Shown here piece after piece: positions 1-8,748 of a stretch of 64,000 bases of DNA; the stretch's first letter is position 1, and the number at the start of each line of letters is the position of its first letter. The notes under the pieces were generated by a model. That model was not told where the DNA came from. It made no database searches and was given only the letters and a program-made list of their open reading frames with translations. The translations under genes and the position numbers were made by a program. The stretch is from the NCBI GenBank assembly GCA_022824525.1, contig JAJDZT010000044.1, positions 1-64,000 of the forward strand, given 5' to 3'. Source of the stretch: Silicimonas sp. (GTDB taxonomy: Bacteria > Pseudomonadota > Alphaproteobacteria > Rhodobacterales > Rhodobacteraceae).

Positions 1-2
1 GG

Positions 3-938
3 ATAACGATCTGTTTTGCGTTTATACGTTTTGCGGGCGGTATCAGTCCAAGGCACAGTCGATCCTCCGTTCTGTGTTTTCAAGAAACAGAGAATCACAA
101 CTTGCTGGTATCGCTCAACTACTTTTCGGTCAGGCTCTTAACCGAAGAAAGCATCGGCCGACTCTTCATCGCGGGCATTTTGCCCGGGATTTTGCTCTCG
201 TTACTTTTTGTGCTGGTGATCTATGTGATCACTCTGATGCGCCCCGAAGACGGCCCTGCGGGACCGCGCACCAGTGGGTCGGAAAAGCTGTGGTCCACGT
301 TACGTGCCTTTCCTTTGGTGGGCGTGATCTTTGTCTCTATCGGCGGCATTTACATGGGGGTGTTCACACCCGTGGAGGCGGCAGGCATCGGCGCGACGCT
401 GGTAACAGTGATGGCCCTGTCGACCGGCGCTGTGCGGTTAATTCAGGTCCCCGACATTCTCATTGAAACTGTGACGATGACGGCGATGCTCTATCTGATT
501 ATTATCGGCGCCCATGTGTTTGGGCCGTTTCTCGCCCTCACTCATATTCCAGAAACGCTCGCGTTGCAGCTCGAGGCACTCGGCCTGGGCCCATATGGCA
601 CACTGGCTTTGATCCTGATCGCCTATATCATTCTGGGCATGTTCTTCGATGGGCTGGCGATGCTTGTGGTGACAATGCCGGTCGTGTTCCCAATTATCAC
701 CGGGCTGGGCTTCGATCCGATCTGGTTCGGTGTAATCTGCGTCATCGTCATCGAGATGGGCCTGATCACACCGCCCGTCGGGATTAACGTTTTCGTGGTC
801 AAAGGGGTCGCGGCGAATGTTCCAATGGGAACCATCTTCCGAGGTGTCTTGCCATTTTGGCTGGCAATGGCCGCGTGTTTGGTTTTGCTTATCGTGTTCC
901 CGCAGATCGCGACATTCTTGCCCGAACAAATGAAATAG
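3..938 (+). CDS. TRAP transporter large permease (DctM-like), 5' part missing
   Basis: C-terminal part of the 12-14-helix membrane subunit of a tripartite ATP-independent periplasmic transporter, which takes up organic acids or similar solutes using an ion gradient. From about base 135 the product matches the DctM family well: the LLTEESIGRLFIAG stretch, many hydrophobic helices, an ITPPVGINVFV segment near the end and a normal C-terminus. The frame is open to the window edge, but the first 130 bases do not give the expected segment (AAGGTLG-IPPS and the following helix). Pieces resembling it appear in two different frames. The gene may therefore be broken near its middle or simply divergent. 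A TTG at 102 is a poor start with no ribosome site. Only about 270 of the usual 430 residues can be judged. Confidence 0.75.
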   Translation: MTICFAFIRFAGGISPRHSRSSVLCFQETENHNLLVSLNYFSVRLLTEESIGRLFIAGILPGILLSLLFVLVIYVITLMRPEDGPAGPRTSGSEKLWSTLRAFPLVGVIFVSIGGIYMGVFTPVEAAGIGATLVTVMALSTGAVRLIQVPDILIETVTMTAMLYLIIIGAHVFGPFLALTHIPETLALQLEALGLGPYGTLALILIAYIILGMFFDGLAMLVVTMPVVFPIITGLGFDPIWFGVICVIVIEMGLITPPVGINVFVVKGVAANVPMGTIFRGVLPFWLAMAACLVLLIVFPQIATFLPEQMK

Positions 939-1432
939 CTGAAATGTCCGCCGATTGACATATGACGGTTCGAGCTGAGCGCGTGTTCGAGCCTCTGGAG
1001 GCTGGAAAGTCCGCTTGTTTCAGTTGAGCAGTGAACCATTGCATTCGCAGCGAAGGTCCGGTTTGCCCGTCTTCGACGGATGCTGCGAGATGCACGATCG
1101 TCGACTATGGGCTCGAAGCCGACATCTGACGGTTTCTGTCTAGTTTTCAGCCCTTCAAAGCGTGTCCAAGGTCGGCTAAGCGGACAAACCGGTCATTGGC
1201 TGCGATGCGGCACTACATAAATTTGAGCCCAAAGCAAACCATCGGAGTTCCGAATGAATTCATGTGTGTTAACCGCCAAGCAATCGATTGTTCTGACGGC
1301 GCACGAGCGTATTTGTTCGATGGAGGCATTGCCTGCAACAAAACTGTCGCTGACCCTTTACACAACCATTTCTCTGCCGTTACGGAATCACGCTTCCATC
1401 CGGGCTGCCAATTGCCACATGGGAGAATTGTC
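939..1432. other. Intergenic region between dctM and phoD
   Basis: No convincing gene lies in these 494 bases. They contain an imperfect inverted repeat: CCGGTTTGCCCG at 1058-1069 and CGGACAAACCGG at 1181-1192, matching at 11 of 12 positions. An open frame runs through into phoD from 1196 but lacks a plausible start before 1433. I found no good Pho box directly in front of phoD. Confidence 0.5.
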
Positions 1433-2989
1433 ATGCCTTTATTCAGACCGTCACGCCGGGCCGTTCTGGCTTCGGGTGCAGCGTATCTCGCGATGCCCGC
1501 CATAGGCCGGGCCGCTAGCAGGCCGGTGTTCAGTCACGGCGTTCAGTCTGGAGACGTGGACACCACGTCCGGGATGATCTGGGCCCGGGTGGATCGCCCG
1601 TCCCGGATTGAAATGGAAGTCGCCACCACCGAAAGCTTTGCCAATGCGCGCAAACTGTCGGCAATGGATGCAATCCCCAATTCCGATATGGCGATCAAAC
1701 GCCTCGTTGAAGGTCTGCCGTCGGATCAGGATATTTTCTACCGTTTCACCGCCACCGATTTGAGCGATGCGAACGCCACATCGGAACCCATCATCGGTCG
1801 CTTCAAAACAGCACCGATGTCACGCCGGTCTGTCCGGTTCGCATGGTCGGGCGATACGGCCGGACAGGGTTGGGGCATCGATGACGACGGGATGCTGACC
1901 TATGCGACCATGGCCGGTCACGAACCAGATTTCTTCATCCACTCGGGCGATACTGTCTATGCCGATGGCCCTATGCAGGACGAGGTGGAGAAAGACGGCC
2001 AAGTTATCTGGCGCAACACAACTCTGATCGACAGCAAACGCAAAGTTGCCGAGACGCTGCAGGAGTTCCGTGACCAATGGAAGTACAATATGATGGACCG
2101 ACACGTCCAAGCCATGAACGCTGTCGCGCCAACCTTCATGCAATGGGATGACCACGAGGTTGTCAACAACTGGTCCGACAGCAAAGATTTGCTGAACGAT
2201 GACAGGTACAGTGAAAAGTCGGTGAAACTTTTGACAGCGCGCGCCACGCGCGCGTTTCATGAAATGACGCCGTTGCGCATTCATCCGACCGAGCCGTCCC
2301 GTGTGTATCGCAAGATCAACTATGGCCCGATGCTGGATGTGTTCTTTCTGGACCTGCGCAGCTATCGCGGACCGAATACAGCTGCCACAACCGAAACATT
2401 GACAGACGATCAGCGTGTTCTGGGCGTGGATCAGATGGCCTGGCTCAAACGCGAATTGGCAAACAGCCAAGCCACTTGGAAGGTGATCGCCTCTGATCAA
2501 CCTTTGGGCCTTATTGTTTGGGACAACTTCCGCGAACAATCGGGATCAGAAGGCGTTGCAGACGGTACCAATGGTCCGGCCATGGGGCGCGAACTTGAGA
2601 TCGCCGAACTCCTGCGCTTCATCAAGACCGGCGGGATCAAGAACACAGTTTGGTTCACAGCTGACGTTCACTACACCGCCGCGCACTACTACGATCCCAA
2701 TCAGGCGCAGTTCAGTGACTTCAACCCGTTCTGGGAGTTTGTTTCGGGGCCGCTTCATGCGGGAACCTTTGGCCCGAACGCTTTGGACAACACCTTTGGA
2801 CCGGAGGTCAAATACTTCAAAGCGCCGGCAGACGGACAGGGAATTAACTTGCCCCCTTCGGAGGGCTTACAGTTCTTTGGATTGGTCGACATCGACGGCG
2901 CAACACAGCAAATGACCGTGCGCCTCATGGATCGTGCGAACACCGAGCTTTACACAGTGACTTTGGACCCGGACAGCGTGGCAATCTAA
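1433..2989 (+). CDS. phoD: Alkaline phosphatase D (PhoD family), Tat-exported
   Basis: A secreted metallophosphoesterase that releases phosphate from organic phosphate esters and diesters outside the cytoplasm. The 518-residue product starts with a Tat-type signal (SRRAVL at 7-12, then a hydrophobic stretch ending near ARA/AASR at 26-30). PhoD landmarks follow: the GVQSGDVD N-terminal domain near 36, WSGDTAGQ at 138-145, HSGDTVYADG at 170-179, WDDHEVVNNW at 238-247, FLDLRSYR near 305 and TADVHYTAAHYY near 413. The start at 1433 is chosen because GGGAG at 1421-1425 is well spaced and the signal peptide begins there; the open frame extends upstream to 1196. It lies next to the plcP-btaAB operon, which fits a phosphate-starvation role. 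Confidence 0.9.
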   Translation: MPLFRPSRRAVLASGAAYLAMPAIGRAASRPVFSHGVQSGDVDTTSGMIWARVDRPSRIEMEVATTESFANARKLSAMDAIPNSDMAIKRLVEGLPSDQDIFYRFTATDLSDANATSEPIIGRFKTAPMSRRSVRFAWSGDTAGQGWGIDDDGMLTYATMAGHEPDFFIHSGDTVYADGPMQDEVEKDGQVIWRNTTLIDSKRKVAETLQEFRDQWKYNMMDRHVQAMNAVAPTFMQWDDHEVVNNWSDSKDLLNDDRYSEKSVKLLTARATRAFHEMTPLRIHPTEPSRVYRKINYGPMLDVFFLDLRSYRGPNTAATTETLTDDQRVLGVDQMAWLKRELANSQATWKVIASDQPLGLIVWDNFREQSGSEGVADGTNGPAMGRELEIAELLRFIKTGGIKNTVWFTADVHYTAAHYYDPNQAQFSDFNPFWEFVSGPLHAGTFGPNALDNTFGPEVKYFKAPADGQGINLPPSEGLQFFGLVDIDGATQQMTVRLMDRANTELYTVTLDPDSVAI

Positions 2990-3073
2990 AGCCAAGTTAT
3001 TCGATCCTGCATTTGCGAGTTTGGAAGCGTCGCGCCCACCGCGGCGCTTCCGCGTTTTTGAGCCAAGCGCGAT

Positions 3074-3091
3074 CTGTCATCCGGTTGACAC
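3074..3091 (+). promoter_or_regulatory. Pho box upstream of plcP-btaA-btaB
   Basis: The sequence CTGTCATCCGGTTGACAC is two 7-base PhoB half sites (CTGTCAT and TTGACAC) separated by 4 bases, very close to the consensus CTGTCAT-N4-CTGTCAC. It lies between the phoD stop and the plcP coding region, 45 bases before the TTG start proposed for plcP. PhoB-type activation on phosphate starvation is inferred. Confidence 0.8.
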
Positions 3092-3135
3092 AAGAACCGG
3101 CTAGGTGTCTCAAAAAAATCGAGCGGGCAGAAATT

Positions 3136-3945
3136 TTGAAAGATCGTACGATCTTCATATCGGATGTTCATCTTGGCACGCGCGGATGTCGCGCGAAACT
3201 GCTGGTTGATTTTCTTTTAAAGCATGACGCCGCCACGCTGTACCTTGTAGGTGACATCATTGATGCCTGGCAGCTCAAACGTGGTTGGCATTGGTCGAAA
3301 TCCCACAACGCCGTCATTGAAGCGGTACTCGAGAAGGCGCGGAACGGGACGAAGGTTATCTTCATTCCGGGCAACCACGACGAAGCGGTGCGCGGATATC
3401 TTGGCATCCATTTCGGGGGCATCGAAGTGGTGGCGGAAGCCGAGTTTGTTTCGGCCAAAGGCAAAAAATACCTGGTGACACACGGCGACCAATTCGACAC
3501 GGTTGTCGCCAACGCCCGATGGCTGGCCTATCTCGGTGACAGCGCTTACGCGTTTCTCATTTGGCTCAATCCAAAGATCAATGCATTCCGAAGGCTCTGG
3601 ACACCGCGATATTGGTCGCTTTCGAAATGGGCCAAACATCAGGTCAAACAGGCGGTGAACTTCATCAGCCAGTACGAAGACGTTCTGTGCGAAGATGCGC
3701 GTCGCCGAGGCTTTGACGGTGTCATATGCGGGCATATTCACCACGCTGCCCTCCGCCAGATCGGCGACATTCACTACATCAATACGGGCGATTGGGTCGA
3801 AAGCTGTACGGCAATCATCGAGAATGAGGCTGGTGAGTTTCGTCTGGTTGATTGGGAAGCCCGGAACACCCGACAAAAGATGATGGAAAGAGCGCGTCGT
3901 CGATCGCGCGCGACGAATCCCTTGCCACAGGAGGTCTCGCAATGA
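3136..3945 (+). CDS. plcP: PlcP-type metallophosphoesterase (phospholipase C for lipid remodelling)
   Basis: A cytoplasmic metal-dependent phosphoesterase of the PlcP family. In Sinorhizobium and marine bacteria PlcP removes the phosphorylated head group from membrane phospholipids under phosphate starvation, leaving diacylglycerol. Calcineurin-fold motifs are complete: SDVHLG (D10, H12), VGDIIDAW near 38, PGNHDE at 78-83, VTHGDQFD near 114 and CGHIHHA at 198-204. The frame is open from 3013, but that would place the Pho box inside the gene. I therefore prefer the TTG at 3136; this start is uncertain. The stop overlaps the btaA start (ATGA), so the diacylglycerol-producing and diacylglycerol-using enzymes are translationally coupled. 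The LpxH family shares the fold, but the neighbours favour PlcP. Confidence 0.85.
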   Translation: MKDRTIFISDVHLGTRGCRAKLLVDFLLKHDAATLYLVGDIIDAWQLKRGWHWSKSHNAVIEAVLEKARNGTKVIFIPGNHDEAVRGYLGIHFGGIEVVAEAEFVSAKGKKYLVTHGDQFDTVVANARWLAYLGDSAYAFLIWLNPKINAFRRLWTPRYWSLSKWAKHQVKQAVNFISQYEDVLCEDARRRGFDGVICGHIHHAALRQIGDIHYINTGDWVESCTAIIENEAGEFRLVDWEARNTRQKMMERARRRSRATNPLPQEVSQ

Positions 3946-5162
3946 CCGCAACCGATGCCAGTCTCATTGGTGAAGCCGTCTATCAAAATCGTCGACTTTC
4001 GCGCGACACTGTGCTCGAGCGGCTCTTTGCGCGTCTCTTCCATGGGCTTGTGTATCCGCAGATCTGGGAAGACCCGGTTTGTGACATGGTTGCTTTGGAC
4101 CTTGCACCTGAAGATGACATCGTGTGCATCGCGTCCGGTGGATGCAACATGATGTCCTACCTCACCGCCGAACCCGCATCGATCACAGCTGTCGATCTGT
4201 CTCCGTGGCATGTGGAACTTGGCAAACTTAAACTGGCATCGGCTGTGCACCTTCCAGATCACACAGCGTTTTACTCCGTTTTCGGAAATGCTGCCGCGCG
4301 GAAGAATGTGGACCTGTTGGACACTTATGTTTTGCCCACGCTTAGCGAAGAAAGCCGTGCGTTCTGGGATGCACGCAGTCCACTGCAGAGTCGTAAGTCG
4401 CTGTTTGCGCGCGGATTTTACAACTATGGCGTTTTGGGCCGATTTCTGCGTCTGGTACATTTCGTCACCGGTATCGCGCGCGTCGACTATGACAGCTTGC
4501 TGAAGGCTACATCGTTGAACGAACAAAAGGCATTCTACGAGAAAGAACTCGAACCTCTATTTGACACTCGTTTGATCAAGTTCGCCGCCCGCCGTCGCGC
4601 ATCTTTGTTCGGCTTGGGGATTCCGCCCACGCAGTACGACAAACTGGCCGCAGATGCAGAAGGCGACATCATTCCGGTTTTGAAAGAGCGGGCACGCAAA
4701 TTGTTTTGCGACTTCCCGATAAATGAAACGTACTTCGCCTGGCAGGCCGCAAGCGGAGGGTACAAGCCCGAAGGCGATGGCCCGGTGCCTCCGTACCTCG
4801 AAGCGCCGCACTTTGAGACCGTCCGCCGCATGGCGCACCGGGCGACCGTGGTGAACCGTTCGATCACGGATGTTCTTTCCGAAGCACCGTCAGGGTCGAA
4901 ATCGGTATTCATCCTTTTGGATGCTCAGGACTGGATGACCGATGAGCAACTCGCGTCACTTTGGAGGGAGATCACACGCACCGCATGTCCCGGTGCGCGC
5001 GTGCTGTTCCGCACAGGTGGTGCGCCGGACATCCTACCCGGCCGTGTTCCATCAAGCATCTTGGATCGCTGGATATACGACGCCGAGGCATCAAAGCGCG
5101 CATTTGAAACCGATCGCTCAGCCATCTACGGCGGTGTCCATCTTTATCGGTTCAAGGGATAA
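3942..5162 (+). CDS. btaA: S-adenosylmethionine:diacylglycerol 3-amino-3-carboxypropyltransferase BtaA
   Basis: First enzyme of betaine-lipid synthesis. It moves the 3-amino-3-carboxypropyl group of S-adenosylmethionine onto diacylglycerol to give diacylglycerylhomoserine. The 406-residue product carries the family hallmark VYPQIWEDPVCDMVALDL near residue 32 and a SAM-binding core (CIASGGCNMMSYL followed by ITAVDLSPWH). C-terminal blocks such as FILLDAQDWM and ILDRWIYD also match BtaA. The start at 3942 has a strong AGGAGG site and overlaps the plcP stop as ATGA. With plcP supplying diacylglycerol and btaB methylating the product, the cell can replace phospholipid with phosphorus-free lipid. 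Confidence 0.95.
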   Translation: MTATDASLIGEAVYQNRRLSRDTVLERLFARLFHGLVYPQIWEDPVCDMVALDLAPEDDIVCIASGGCNMMSYLTAEPASITAVDLSPWHVELGKLKLASAVHLPDHTAFYSVFGNAAARKNVDLLDTYVLPTLSEESRAFWDARSPLQSRKSLFARGFYNYGVLGRFLRLVHFVTGIARVDYDSLLKATSLNEQKAFYEKELEPLFDTRLIKFAARRRASLFGLGIPPTQYDKLAADAEGDIIPVLKERARKLFCDFPINETYFAWQAASGGYKPEGDGPVPPYLEAPHFETVRRMAHRATVVNRSITDVLSEAPSGSKSVFILLDAQDWMTDEQLASLWREITRTACPGARVLFRTGGAPDILPGRVPSSILDRWIYDAEASKRAFETDRSAIYGGVHLYRFKG

Positions 5163-5166
5163 CGCG

Positions 5167-5796
5167 ATGAGCGACATTACCCAGCACGGCGCGTTGATGG
5201 ACGACGTTTATCGATACCAGCGTCTGATCTACGACGTTACGCGTAAGTACTATCTGCTTGGGCGGGATCATTTGATTGAGCAGATGGATGTCGCACCTGG
5301 TGAGACCGTTCTGGAGGTCGCCTGCGGAACCGGGCGCAATCTTGCGAAGATCAAACAGCTTTACCCTGAAGCCAAACTCTACGGGCTTGATATTTCGGAA
5401 CAGATGTTGGCAACCGCCCGCAAAAAGCTGGGGGCAAGTGTGCCTTTGGCCCAAGCTGATGCTTGCAATCTAGATGCGGAAAGCTTGTTTGGTCTGTCCG
5501 AGTTTGATCACGTGGTATTGTCGTATTCCCTGTCGATGATCCCGGATTGGAAATCTGCCTTGAGCGAGGCGCATTGTCTGCTTGGGCCTGGTGGACGGCT
5601 TCATATTGCTGATTTTGGAGATCAATCTGGTCTGCCAAAACTGTTCCGATCTGCTCTCTGCACTTGGCTTGGGAAGTTCCATGTTGCGCCTCGTGAGGTT
5701 TTGCCACAATTCCTCGCCGAAAAGTTTGATGGCGCAGCTATCCGGCGCCTTTACCGTGGCTATGCTTACCATGCGGTGATCACAAGAAGGGCTTAG
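5167..5796 (+). CDS. btaB: Diacylglycerylhomoserine N-methyltransferase BtaB
   Basis: SAM-dependent methyltransferase that adds three methyl groups to the homoserine nitrogen made by BtaA, giving the betaine lipid DGTS. The 209-residue protein is a class I methyltransferase: motif I VLEVACGTGRN at 48-58, acidic loop YGLDISEQML near 77, and LSYSLSMIPDW as motif IV. It begins 4 bases after the btaA stop, so it is the last gene of the plcP-btaA-btaB operon. The short product, lacking extra domains, fits the separate BtaB of Rhodobacterales rather than the fused algal BTA1. Confidence 0.92.
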   Translation: MSDITQHGALMDDVYRYQRLIYDVTRKYYLLGRDHLIEQMDVAPGETVLEVACGTGRNLAKIKQLYPEAKLYGLDISEQMLATARKKLGASVPLAQADACNLDAESLFGLSEFDHVVLSYSLSMIPDWKSALSEAHCLLGPGGRLHIADFGDQSGLPKLFRSALCTWLGKFHVAPREVLPQFLAEKFDGAAIRRLYRGYAYHAVITRRA

Positions 5797-6351
5797 TAGA
5801 CTAGTATCGTGCATCACCTTTCTACAGGAAACTCCCTTAGCAAAAATCGAAGCAATCACTTTTGGTGAGGACGGATGATATGCTTGTGCACGCAGGGATG
5901 GGCATAGCCGCCAGGCGGATGCGACAGAACTCAACCCTACTGAGAGCGGCAAACCTGATTGTTTTTTGACCGGCTTGCAATAAAGCCAGCATAGACGACG
6001 TCATCGACAGCCCAAAGTATCATCGATCCCATTCGCCGTCGCTGATGTTCCGTCCGGCACGCCAGCTTATTCCAAATGCGCGGAATCCACGGTCTGGCGA
6101 GCCCACGGGTAACCGGCCCAGGTGGCCATTCATGGACTTTCGGCAGCGTTTGCTCTTCCGTTGCAAAGATATCGATCTTGAAAAGGGCCAAGTCTGTTCA
6201 AGGTTCAGGACCGTGTTGCCGACTGGAAGGCCCTTCGTGGCGCAGAATTACAAACCTTGTCATAAACCCGTCATGCCACTGTTACTTTGCCCCGCTTAAC
6301 ACGCCGCTTGTGGGCCAAACCGGCCATCTACGACAACCAGCAGGGGAAAAA
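5797..6351. other. Intergenic region between btaB and the phytase-like gene
   Basis: These 555 bases hold no gene I can support. Short open frames exist on both strands (for example 5937-6191 on the minus strand, 84 codons) but lack ribosome sites and known motifs. The only clear element is the Pho box at 6257-6274 near the right end. No obvious terminator follows btaB. Confidence 0.5.
6257..6274 (+). promoter_or_regulatory. Pho box upstream of the phytase/esterase-like gene
   Basis: The sequence TTGTCATAAACCCGTCAT matches the PhoB consensus CTGTCATAAATCTGTCAT at all but three positions, with the correct 11-base period between half sites. It lies 77 bases before the start codon at 6352. Together with the box at 3074 it suggests both transcription units belong to one Pho regulon. 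Confidence 0.75.
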
Positions 6352-8487
6352 ATGATTCTTCGCGTAGCACTGACTTCCGTGGCCGCACTGGCGACAGCGC
6401 CTGCGTTGGCGCAGGATATGAACTTCAACCGCATTGCCTCGTTCATGGTCGCGGAAAACGCGCCAGATGCCGAGGAAAGCTCGGCCGAGATCATTTCGGC
6501 CACCGCCGACGGCATGACGCTGGTCTATACGGACGGCCCCGCCGAAGTGGTGGGCTTCATCGACATCACCGATCCGACGAACCCCGTGGCCAAAGGCGCC
6601 ATCGAACTTGAGGGCGAACCGACCAGCGTGTCCGTCTTCGGCACGACGGCCTATCTGGGCGAGAACACGTCGGAAGACTTCATCAATGTCTCTGGCGTGC
6701 TGCATGCCATTGATGCGGATACGCAAACGGTCCTCGCTTCCTGCGATTTGGGCGGTCAGCCCGACAGCGTTGCTGTGTCGCCTGATGGCAGCTTTGTCGC
6801 TGTCGCCATCGAAAACGAACGGGACGAGGATTTGGGCGAAGGCCGTGTCGGCCAGATGCCTGCTGGTTTTGTCGCCATCGTTCCGACAACCGAGGGCGGC
6901 CTGAACTGCGACGGCCTGATTGAAGCTGACATCACCGGTCTTGCCGATATTGCGCCGGAAGACCCTGAACCCGAATTCGTCGACATCAACAACGAGAATG
7001 AAATCGTTGTGACGCTGCAGGAAAACAACCACATGATTGTTCTTGCATCGGATGGCAGTGTGCTCAGCCATTTCTCGGCAGGAGACGTCACACTGGAAGG
7101 CGTCGATACCAACGAAGAAGGCGCGCTGATCTTTGATGAAACCATCACGGTCGTGCGCGAACCGGACTCGGTAGCCTGGATCGACAACACACATTTCGCC
7201 ACGGCCAATGAAGGCGACATGGATGGCGGCTCGCGCGGCTGGACCATCTTCAGCCAGGACGGCGATGTCGTTTATGAAAGCGGCGTCGATTTTGAGCACG
7301 CGATCATCCAACTGGGCCACTACCCGGAAGAACGCTCGGGCAACAAAGGCGTCGAGCCCGAAAGCGTGACCTTCGATGTCTTCGGCGGCACGCCTTACGT
7401 GTTCGTCGGCGCCGAGCGTTCGTCGATCGTAGGCGTCTACAACGTGACCGACCCGGCCAACCCGGTGCTGGAGCAACTCTTGCCCTCGGGCATTGGGCCG
7501 GAAGGCTATGTGACCATCCCCGAGCGTAACTTGCTGGTTTCGGCAAACGAGGTCGACGATGCAGGTCCGCGCGCGCATGTGATGCTGTTCGAATATCAGA
7601 ACGCACCCGCCAGCTATCCGCATCTGACGTCGGCAGGCATGGAGGAACTCACCGGTTGGGGCGCAATCTCGGGCCAGGTGATGGCGGAAGACGGCACGAT
7701 CTACGCGGTCTCTGACAGCTTCTACGGCATGCAGCCAACCATCTTCCATATCGATGTTTCAGAGACGCCAGCGCAGATTGTTGATGCCATCAGGATCACC
7801 CGCGAAGGCCAACCGGCTCAGCTCTTTGATATGGAAGGCATTGCGCTGGATGGTGACGGTGGGTTCTGGATTGCCTCCGAAGGTCGCTCGGACCGCCTCG
7901 TCCCGCATGCGATCTATCATGTCGGTGCTGACGGCGCGCTGGAAGACTACATCGCACTGCCAGATGAACTGCTGGCCGTTGAACGCCGCTTCGGTTTCGA
8001 AGGCATCACCCGCGTCGGAGACATGCTTTACGTCGCAGTTCAGCGCGAATGGCGCGATGACCCGGAAAACCACTCCAAAGTGCTGGGCTACAACCTTGAA
8101 ACCGAAGAATGGTCGGTCATCCACTACAAAAAGACCGAACCGGCAACCGGTTGGGTAGGGCTCTCGGAAATCGTTGCACATGGAGACCACATGTACTTCG
8201 TCGAGCGCGACAATCAGCACGACGCGCGTGCTGTGACAAAGCTGATCACCCGCGTCCCCATGAGCGCCATGGACCGCATGGTGCCGGTTGGGGAAACCCC
8301 AGCTGTAATGGAGCCAGAGGTCGTTGTTGATCTCCTGCCTTACCTCATATCGACAGGGGGCTATGTGTTGGACAAGGTCGAAGGCTTGGCGATTTCTCCG
8401 GACGGCACAATGTGGGTCTCGACCGACAATGACGGCGTCGACGATCACTCGGGCGAGACGATGTTCTTCTCGGTGAAAGCCAAATAA
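6352..8487 (+). CDS. Secreted phytase/esterase-like beta-propeller protein
   Basis: A 711-residue exported protein with a signal peptide (residues 1-21, cleavage after APALA). The first 420 residues resemble choice-of-anchor/LVIVD-type propeller repeats, for example DITDPTNPV and YNVTDPANPV separated by GQPDSVAVSPDGSFVAVA. The C-terminal 280 residues match the esterase-like activity of phytase family: FDMEGIALDGDGGFWIASEGR, RRFGFEGITRV and KVEGLAISPDGTMWVSTDND. Hydrolysis of organic phosphate esters in the periplasm or medium is likely but inferred. An AGGGG site precedes the ATG at 6352; longer frames upstream would include the Pho box. The protein is acidic, as usual for marine exported proteins. 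Confidence 0.8.
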   Translation: MILRVALTSVAALATAPALAQDMNFNRIASFMVAENAPDAEESSAEIISATADGMTLVYTDGPAEVVGFIDITDPTNPVAKGAIELEGEPTSVSVFGTTAYLGENTSEDFINVSGVLHAIDADTQTVLASCDLGGQPDSVAVSPDGSFVAVAIENERDEDLGEGRVGQMPAGFVAIVPTTEGGLNCDGLIEADITGLADIAPEDPEPEFVDINNENEIVVTLQENNHMIVLASDGSVLSHFSAGDVTLEGVDTNEEGALIFDETITVVREPDSVAWIDNTHFATANEGDMDGGSRGWTIFSQDGDVVYESGVDFEHAIIQLGHYPEERSGNKGVEPESVTFDVFGGTPYVFVGAERSSIVGVYNVTDPANPVLEQLLPSGIGPEGYVTIPERNLLVSANEVDDAGPRAHVMLFEYQNAPASYPHLTSAGMEELTGWGAISGQVMAEDGTIYAVSDSFYGMQPTIFHIDVSETPAQIVDAIRITREGQPAQLFDMEGIALDGDGGFWIASEGRSDRLVPHAIYHVGADGALEDYIALPDELLAVERRFGFEGITRVGDMLYVAVQREWRDDPENHSKVLGYNLETEEWSVIHYKKTEPATGWVGLSEIVAHGDHMYFVERDNQHDARAVTKLITRVPMSAMDRMVPVGETPAVMEPEVVVDLLPYLISTGGYVLDKVEGLAISPDGTMWVSTDNDGVDDHSGETMFFSVKAK

Positions 8488-8495
8488 CCACGAAA

Positions 8496-8528
8496 CGGGC
8501 CCGTGTTGATCCATTCAACGCGGGCCCG
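8496..8528 (+). terminator. Stem-loop terminator after the phytase-like gene
   Basis: A 14-base stem (8496-8509 with 8515-8528, one G-T pair) and a TCCAT loop lie 8 bases after the stop codon. There is no strong T run, so it may act as an RNA-stabilising or weak terminator hairpin. Confidence 0.6.
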
Positions 8529-8748
8529 AGCTCTCAAATGATACCGTCCCTTCTTGCCCTAGCTGTGTCTGTGTTCGCTCCAGCATATGTCTGCAAGAAA
8601 GGTCCTTTGGTTTCACCTCCTGCAAAATCGCGGACCGAAACGTCACGGAAGCTTCACACTACCATAACAATACTGAGACGCGCCTTACCGAATTGTTCGG
8701 CTACGCGAGTCCTTATCGCTTCAATCCGACAGCCTTTTGGGGGGCCAC

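Noticed and set aside
1344-1361. CTGTCGC-N4-CCTTTAC as a Pho box in front of phoD
   Set aside because: The first half is fair, but the second half matches the PhoB half site at only about half of its positions, far weaker than the boxes at 3074 and 6257.
6328-7749. Long minus-strand open frame (473 codons) antisense to the phytase-like gene
   Set aside because: It is a shadow frame in GC-rich DNA. The plus-strand product has a signal peptide, repeats and family motifs, whereas the minus-strand product has none.
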